19,955 nucleotides of DNA, from the NCBI GenBank assembly GCA_900545345.1, contig UQYQ01000027.1:1-19955 (forward strand), read 5' to 3'. The DNA comes from an uncultured Ruminococcus sp. (GTDB lineage Bacteria; Bacillota; Clostridia; Oscillospirales; Ruminococcaceae). This document shows, one piece after another, positions 16,385 to 19,955 of the stretch; positions within the stretch are counted from its first letter, which is position 1; each line of letters opens with the position of its first letter. The notes under the pieces were generated by a model, which made no database searches, had not been told where the DNA came from, and saw only the letters and a list, made by a program, of their open reading frames with translations. Both the position numbers and the translations under genes were made by a program.

Positions 16385-18030
16385 TACTGTCCTCTCCGCT
16401 TCCATACTCTGTTAAGTGCATATCTTACCGCGTCAATGCTGTGATTATCCTTGTCGGGATAACCCGAAATAACATTGCCCTCTTTGTCTCTTTCATACTC
16501 ATAATCTAAAAATTCCCTTGCTGTTTCGGGACAGCGTTTATTGTCTATTACAATCTCTCTGAGTGACTGCAGCCACTTCATAGAATAATCAACCGAGCCC
16601 GGTCCTTTTTCAGCACCTCTTGCAAGTAATCCATAAGAACGATAATCGCCTGTTGACTTTTCTTCGGCACTGTCACATATTATCATATCATTTGCGGTTA
16701 CACCGTGATTTTTTACAAGTTCTTCTGCAGTCTGCTTATTTGAACGCTTATTGCACCGGTATTCGTCAAAAATAATAAGCCTGCTTTGTGCAGGCTGATA
16801 ACAGCAAGCAACATATGCATAAGGGTCAGGATACCAGCCCCAGTCAACTCCTCTGTAAACACGGTCAAACTGTTGAATTTCATCATCTGTGACTTCTTTA
16901 ATAATAACATTGTCGAACACATTTCCGCCTGTGCCGTTTGCAACACCCATATACTCGTTTTCATAAGCAACGGGATTGACTTCTTTTAAAAACTCTGCAT
17001 CATCCAAGAATGGTTTACCGAGCCACTTTTGAGGAACTGTAAGGTATGTACTTTCTATAACAAGCCTGTCGGCTCTTGGAATTTTTATATATTTATTTGC
17101 CCAGTTCTGAGCAGACTTCGGAGGGTTAAATGATTTGAACTTATAGGCAAGTTCTCCGCCTCTGATAACCGACTGCTCTATCTTTCTTACTGATTCTTCT
17201 CCTGCAAACTGGTCAAGCTCTTCAAACCAAACCACACCGATATATCCAAAAGGAGGCTTTATTGATTTAATCTTATTCGGGTCATCTGCACCTCTAAAAT
17301 ATATTTTCTGTCCTGTTGATATACGGGTAATTTCAAGCGGTGATTTTGTATATGTAAATTCATCATCAAGTCCAAGTGCTGAAACGGCCCATAGAATTTG
17401 AGCAAACACACTGTCTTTTAAAGTATTTGCTACTGCACGAAGAACACAGACATGCATGTTTTCATTTTTCTTAATTAAATCAATTACATTCAAGCTTATA
17501 AATGATGATTTAGTCGAACCTCTTCCTCCCGGGAAAGTATATTCCGAATGTTCATGTTCCGAAATATCAAAAAGCACCGATGAAAAAGTCGGTGCTATCA
17601 AACTTGCGGGAATACCGCTGTATTTATTGACATCTGTCTTAGTAGGATTTATTTTGTCCTTATCAAGTTTTAGTTTTTCCTTTTCAAGCTTAATTTTATG
17701 TTTCGTATAAATATCATCCTGAATTATACTTCTCAGCTCGTGAATTGCTTTATTATCTCCTGTCTTTGCTCTGGCAAGCAACGCTGCATTTACCACAAGC
17801 ATATTATTCACAAATTCCGGCTCAAGTGTATCAACATCAATACCTTGTTCTGCCAAAGTATCATAATCGAAATCAGGGTTTGCAGGCATATCTAAAAGCA
17901 TATCCATAACCTGCTTCATGCTTTTTTTCTTTCGTCTTGAAGCTACTGAGGCTTTTCCGCCTAAAGAGCCTCTTCTCTTTGCTTCCTCTTTACTTAAATG
18001 TTCTATAGGCTTTAAATTTTGTTCATTCAA
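16384..18030 (-). CDS. Terminase large subunit (PBSX family) with fused small-terminase-like N-terminus, 548 aa
   Basis: The DNA-packaging motor. From a TTG start at 18030: residues ~20-40 have GGKASVASRRKKKSMKQ and ~85-105 have AALLARAKTGDNKAIHELRS, the pattern of KGG-type small-terminase proteins; a charged linker (KIKLEKEKLKLDKDK) follows. The ATPase domain then begins (SGIPASLIAPTFSSVLFDI), with Walker A PGGRGSTKS at ~167-175, Walker B VWFEE at ~267-271, and a coupling motif region IYFRGADDPNKIKSIKPP. The RuvC-like nuclease has YRGVDWGW (Asp396), IICDSAEE (Asp453) and NHSIDAVRYAL (Asp533). At 548 residues it is about 100 longer than usual PBSX terminases. I choose TTG 18030 because AGGTGAGG lies six bases upstream; a GTG at 18072 would sit inside a terminator hairpin. 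No separate small terminase gene is seen in the window. Confidence 0.9.
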   Translation of the reverse strand: MNEQNLKPIEHLSKEEAKRRGSLGGKASVASRRKKKSMKQVMDMLLDMPANPDFDYDTLAEQGIDVDTLEPEFVNNMLVVNAALLARAKTGDNKAIHELRSIIQDDIYTKHKIKLEKEKLKLDKDKINPTKTDVNKYSGIPASLIAPTFSSVLFDISEHEHSEYTFPGGRGSTKSSFISLNVIDLIKKNENMHVCVLRAVANTLKDSVFAQILWAVSALGLDDEFTYTKSPLEITRISTGQKIYFRGADDPNKIKSIKPPFGYIGVVWFEELDQFAGEESVRKIEQSVIRGGELAYKFKSFNPPKSAQNWANKYIKIPRADRLVIESTYLTVPQKWLGKPFLDDAEFLKEVNPVAYENEYMGVANGTGGNVFDNVIIKEVTDDEIQQFDRVYRGVDWGWYPDPYAYVACCYQPAQSRLIIFDEYRCNKRSNKQTAEELVKNHGVTANDMIICDSAEEKSTGDYRSYGLLARGAEKGPGSVDYSMKWLQSLREIVIDNKRCPETAREFLDYEYERDKEGNVISGYPDKDNHSIDAVRYALNRVWKRRGQ

Positions 18031-18036
18031 AGGTCG

Positions 18037-18044
18037 CCTCACCT
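18037..18044 (-). promoter_or_regulatory. Ribosome binding site that sets the terminase start
   Basis: AGGTGAGG in minus-strand sequence lies six bases before TTG 18030. Other in-frame starts (GTG 18042, GTG 18072) have no such site. TTG is a less efficient start, which may keep terminase low relative to capsid proteins. Confidence 0.6.
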
Positions 18045-18061
18045 CGCTTAAATTTGGGTAT

Positions 18062-18089
18062 AAAAAAGACACCTCCGGGAGATGTCTTT
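18062..18089 (-). terminator. Intrinsic terminator after the TIR/NDT-like gene
   Basis: In minus-strand RNA AAAGACAUCUC (18089-18079) pairs with GAGGUGUCUUU (18075-18065) over 11 bp with one U-G wobble and a 3-base loop, followed by UUUUUUAU. It lies six bases past the stop at 18095 and only 35 bases before the terminase start, with no room for a promoter between. Confidence 0.88.
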
Positions 18090-18094
18090 GGTTT

Positions 18095-19072
18095 TTATAT
18101 TGCTTCTCTTATTTGTGATATCCAATTTTCTATTTCTTTCCTTTGAGGCTCATCAAACTTATCTTTAATTTTTATATATTTTGACTTAAGTTTATCAATG
18201 TGAGCCCACATTTTACCCTTTGTCATCCAATCATCTTTCTTATTTATTGCGGCAAGAGATAAATCAAAACATTTTAGTGCTGCCAAAAAATCTGTAAAAT
18301 TTTCTATTTCATCAATATTTATATATTCATACAAATTTTCATTTTTAGCTTCTAAATTAATATTAAAATTATTATTGTAATTACTTTTGGTTTTCAATGA
18401 AAGAATAGAATCATCCACTTTATCTAATCTTTTCACAATATACTGCAATAAGTTTTGTTGATTTCCATTTGAATCATTACTAACATCAGTTAGTTCACCT
18501 TTAAATAAAAGCTTACGGCTTTCTAAATCACTTACAGCTCGACTAATTGGATTATCAGCTTTTTGATCAAATTTTAACTCGGCCATAAATTTTCTCAACT
18601 GCACTTTAAGCTCATCTGTTCCTCTAATATCATTTGTATAGATAATAGTTCTGTCACCATGAACATCAAATGGCAATTCTAGATTATCGTCTTTATCTTT
18701 GATTACTATAACTGGTTTCATAATAGAATGCCTAAAAGCTAACTCATACATGACATTAGGATTAAGACCCGTAAGATTTGCAATTACCATATGATCTTCA
18801 TATATATGTTTAAGCACTTGATTATTAATAGAGCCCGTTTCACATATTTTATGGGCTACATATACTTCATATCCAAATTCGTTTAGTATCGGATCAATAC
18901 ATACATCAATAACTCCATCAATCTGTCGACGAATTTCTGAAGTTTCAGGACCAATAGGGGTGATAATAAAACATTTTTTTGGTTTAGTTTGACCATCATT
19001 ACTTTTGTTCTTCACTTCAGATTTATCAGATTCATTTTCAACTTTTTTATTTTCTTTTAATACTGTTTCCAT
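18095..19072 (-). CDS. TIR/nucleoside 2-deoxyribosyltransferase-like accessory protein, 325 aa (putative immune effector)
   Basis: Residues 1-33 are a charged, low-complexity leader. Residues ~34-150 form a Rossmann-like domain with CFIITPIGPETSEIRRQID (conserved nucleotide-binding loop and Arg pair), GYEVYVAHKICETGSI, VIANLTGLNPNVMYELAFRH and KPVIVIKD. The NPNVMYEL segment with Glu110 corresponds to the catalytic Glu region of the TIR/NDT-like fold, which in bacterial defence cleaves NAD or related nucleotides. Residues ~180-325 are helical with an Asn-rich linker (~228-245) and look like a sensor or oligomerisation module. It stands between the late promoter region and terminase, has its own weak promoter candidate, GGGGA before ATG 19072, and its own terminator. 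One 60-base line I counted is 12/60 GC. It does not fit packaging. The domain is well supported; the defence role is inferred from family and context. Confidence 0.7.
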   Translation of the reverse strand: METVLKENKKVENESDKSEVKNKSNDGQTKPKKCFIITPIGPETSEIRRQIDGVIDVCIDPILNEFGYEVYVAHKICETGSINNQVLKHIYEDHMVIANLTGLNPNVMYELAFRHSIMKPVIVIKDKDDNLELPFDVHGDRTIIYTNDIRGTDELKVQLRKFMAELKFDQKADNPISRAVSDLESRKLLFKGELTDVSNDSNGNQQNLLQYIVKRLDKVDDSILSLKTKSNYNNNFNINLEAKNENLYEYINIDEIENFTDFLAALKCFDLSLAAINKKDDWMTKGKMWAHIDKLKSKYIKIKDKFDEPQRKEIENWISQIREAI

Positions 19073-19104
19073 AATTCTGTCCCCAATCTAATTAGTATAA
19101 CTTA

Positions 19105-19132
19105 ATAATATCATAAATATTACAAAATACAA
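19105..19132 (-). promoter_or_regulatory. Candidate promoter of the TIR/NDT-like gene
   Basis: On the minus strand TTGTAT (19127-19132) and TATTAT (19105-19110) are spaced by 16 bases, 33 bases before the ATG. The region is very AT-rich, so chance matches are likely. It would allow expression of this gene separate from the late promoter, for example in the lysogen. Confidence 0.35.
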
Positions 19133-19207
19133 CAATATCAAACAAAAATAGTAGCAATTCACAAAATGTTATATACTGGATTGTATATAATTACTAGATA
19201 AATTGGA

Positions 19208-19234
19208 AAAGGCAACTCACGAAGAGCTACCTTT
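19208..19234 (-). terminator. Second leader hairpin upstream of the TIR/NDT-like gene
   Basis: Minus-strand RNA forms an 11-bp stem AAAGGUAGCUC / GAGUUGCCUUU with two G-U wobbles and a UUCGU loop, followed by UUCC. The plus-strand RNA would have two mismatches instead, so the hairpin is built for leftward transcripts. The short U-run makes it a weaker terminator than its neighbour. Confidence 0.6.
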
Positions 19235-19237
19235 CCT

Positions 19238-19274
19238 GAAAAAATACAGGGATTGGGGTTACCTGTATTTTTTC
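19238..19274 (-). terminator. Strong (bidirectional) hairpin just after the predicted late transcription start
   Basis: A perfect 13-bp inverted repeat, GAAAAAATACAGG (19238-19250) and CCTGTATTTTTTC (19262-19274), encloses an 11-base loop GATTGGGGTTA. RNA from either strand ends the stem in a U6 run. It would terminate the ArpU-like gene transcript, and also sits within the first ~40 bases of RNA from the promoter at 19284-19312. Confidence 0.75.
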
Positions 19275-19283
19275 TCAATTATA

Positions 19284-19312
19284 ATTTTATCACACTAAAA
19301 ACGGACATTCAA
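19284..19312 (-). promoter_or_regulatory. Candidate late promoter downstream of the ArpU-like gene
   Basis: On the minus strand TTGAAT (19307-19312) and TAAAAT (19284-19289) are spaced by exactly 17 bases, and TGA directly before the -10 gives an extended -10 (TGATAAAAT). The -35 partly overlaps one of three AATGTCC repeats. Location right after an ArpU-like regulator gene and before all virion genes fits a late promoter under activator control. Confidence 0.6.
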
Positions 19313-19330
19313 GGACATTTAGCGGACATT
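19303..19330 (-). repeat. Three AATGTCC direct repeats (putative activator sites)
   Basis: Minus-strand AATGTCC occurs at 19330-19324, 19319-19313 and 19309-19303, at intervals of 11 and 10 bases, i.e. one helical turn each, so all copies face the same side of the helix. The set spans the end of the ArpU-like gene and the -35 region of the candidate late promoter. Confidence 0.75.
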
Positions 19331-19726
19331 TTTAAAATTTTCTAAATACCTAGTAACAAGTTTTCTTAAAGCCTCTCCGTCACCTTTATACTTAATTGCA
19401 TCTGCTGTTTCTTGCCAACTAGGATTATATACATCTAAATTCAAACAGTAATAAATTAGAGCATCTCTTACAGACTTTTTTGGTATTAATTTAATAAAGC
19501 CCTCAATATCTCTATTTTTGCTTTCTAACAAACTTTTTTCATCTTTTAAGTTAACAGTTCCTTTGCCAAAAATATATCCGTATTCTTTGTGCGTTCTTTT
19601 TTTATACGTAGGTGGTCCTGCTGACCCTTGTGTAACCGTTACTACAGCATTTTTTTCTAATTGATAATCTATAAATTTAAGTGTTTCATCATTTTTTCGA
19701 TATGCCCTAAGTTCCGCTATCATCAT
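19319..19726 (-). CDS. ArpU/RinA-like phage late transcription regulator, 135 aa
   Basis: The N-terminal MIAELRAYRKNDETLKFIDY and the central KSLLESKNRDIEGFIKLIP match the general plan of small ArpU-type regulators that precede terminase in Gram-positive prophages. The C-terminus (NPSWQETADAIKYKGDGEAL then RKLVTRYL) is a clear sigma-70-region-4-like helix-turn-helix: W-x2-x-A-x-x-(I) turn then R-K-L-x-x-x-Y-L recognition helix. Known members activate late or packaging genes. It starts at ATG 19726, five bases after AAAGGAG. The TAA stop lies inside the repeats described at 19303-19330, so the gene and its probable target are joined. Three AGTCAA repeats lie just upstream. Identity as ArpU/RinA-like is moderately sure; the helix-turn-helix is clear. 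Confidence 0.68.
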   Translation of the reverse strand: MMIAELRAYRKNDETLKFIDYQLEKNAVVTVTQGSAGPPTYKKRTHKEYGYIFGKGTVNLKDEKSLLESKNRDIEGFIKLIPKKSVRDALIYYCLNLDVYNPSWQETADAIKYKGDGEALRKLVTRYLENFKNVR

Positions 19727-19739
19727 AAAATCTCCTTTC

Positions 19740-19789
19740 TTGACTATGTTTTATGTTTTGTTTGACTGTATTTTAACTTCTGTTTGACT
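19740..19789 (-). repeat. Three AGTCAA direct repeats at exact 22-base spacing upstream of the ArpU-like gene
   Basis: AGTCAA (minus strand) occurs at 19789-19784, 19767-19762 and 19745-19740; the first two extend to AGTCAAACA, and the 22-base units match at about 17 of 22 positions. The last copy abuts the ribosome site of the ArpU-like gene, which suits an operator that shuts or opens this gene. Confidence 0.65.
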
Positions 19790-19811
19790 TTATTTCTAAG
19801 TCTATATGTGT

Positions 19812-19955
19812 TCACCACACAAACTCAGGATGTTGTTCCATAAACGGCATTACTATTTCTTTGATTGCTTGTTCTGCAGTTTCGATATCCTTGAAGTAAC
19901 AATCATTCCCTTGCCAATAAATATTACACTCAACTTCAAATTTATTATTATCGTG
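19812..19955 (-). CDS. C-terminal end of an unidentified gene (47 codons visible)
   Basis: The minus-strand frame entering from the window edge stays open for 47 codons to TGA 19812-19814. The visible end reads HDNNKFEVECNIYWQGNDCY then FKDIETAEQAIKEIVMPFME and ends HPEFVW: acidic, with an alpha/beta look and no recognised motif. Position before an ArpU-like regulator suggests a late-early region phage protein. The frame and stop are clear, the function is unknown, and the start lies outside. Confidence 0.55.
   Translation of the reverse strand, partial: HDNNKFEVECNIYWQGNDCYFKDIETAEQAIKEIVMPFMEQHPEFVW

Noticed and set aside
18031..18072. Upstream GTG start for the terminase at 18072
   Set aside because: The start would sit inside the terminator stem at 18062-18089 with no ribosome site; TTG 18030 has AGGTGAGG at good spacing and a small-terminase-like beginning.
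19073..19318. Small hidden gene in the 246-base gap between the ArpU-like and TIR/NDT-like genes
   Set aside because: The gap holds a promoter candidate, two hairpins and AT-rich leader; I found no open frame with a ribosome site.

Overview
This window is the late, virion-building half of a temperate siphovirus (prophage) in a low-GC Gram-positive host, most likely a gut member of the Clostridia/Eubacteriales. The signs are AT-rich DNA, AGGAGG-type ribosome binding sites, and a structural gene order of the Listeria A118 type: A118-family portal, phage minor capsid protein 2, GP20-type scaffold, N4-gp56-type major capsid protein, three small minor capsid proteins, Gp15. Every supported gene is on the minus strand, so transcription runs from right (19955) to left (1). 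No integrase, att site, tRNA, rRNA or CRISPR array was recognised.

Right edge (19955-19073): the 3' end of an unidentified gene, then a small ArpU/RinA-like regulator. Just past its stop lie three AATGTCC direct repeats one helical turn apart, and the last two flank or overlap the -35 of a good-looking promoter (TTGAAT-17-TAAAAT with extended TG). This is the best candidate for the late promoter. Its predicted transcript runs at once into two strong hairpins.

Packaging and head (19072-10133): a TIR/nucleoside-deoxyribosyltransferase-like cargo gene with its own terminator; a terminase whose N-terminus looks like a fused small-terminase domain; portal; a 22-residue hydrophobic micro-ORF locked between portal and minor capsid genes by 1-nt overlaps; minor capsid protein; a 78-residue protein; a second cargo gene with a HEPN-like R-x4-H motif and its own terminator; scaffold; major capsid protein; head-tail adaptor.

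Connector and tail (10136-1): three minor capsid/neck proteins, major tail protein followed at once by a terminator-like hairpin, tail assembly chaperone pair (Gp15 type) with an A6 tract at the junction, a 44-residue Com-like zinc ribbon, a 1291-residue tape measure protein with very regular repeats, distal tail protein, tail hub, receptor-side fibre/appendage protein, and a CHAP-domain lysin cut by the left edge.

The most interesting system is the combination in the late operon. Two AT-rich accessory genes with signatures of nucleotide- or RNA-targeting immune effectors (TIR/NDT-like and HEPN-like) sit among essential virion genes. Both are followed by related terminators (shared GGGTATAA...AAAAG...CACCT core), with no convincing promoter for the virion genes beyond. 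With the leader hairpins and the hairpin after the major tail gene, this suggests a late operon that needs antitermination or graded read-through. That reading, and the defence roles of the cargo genes, are inference.
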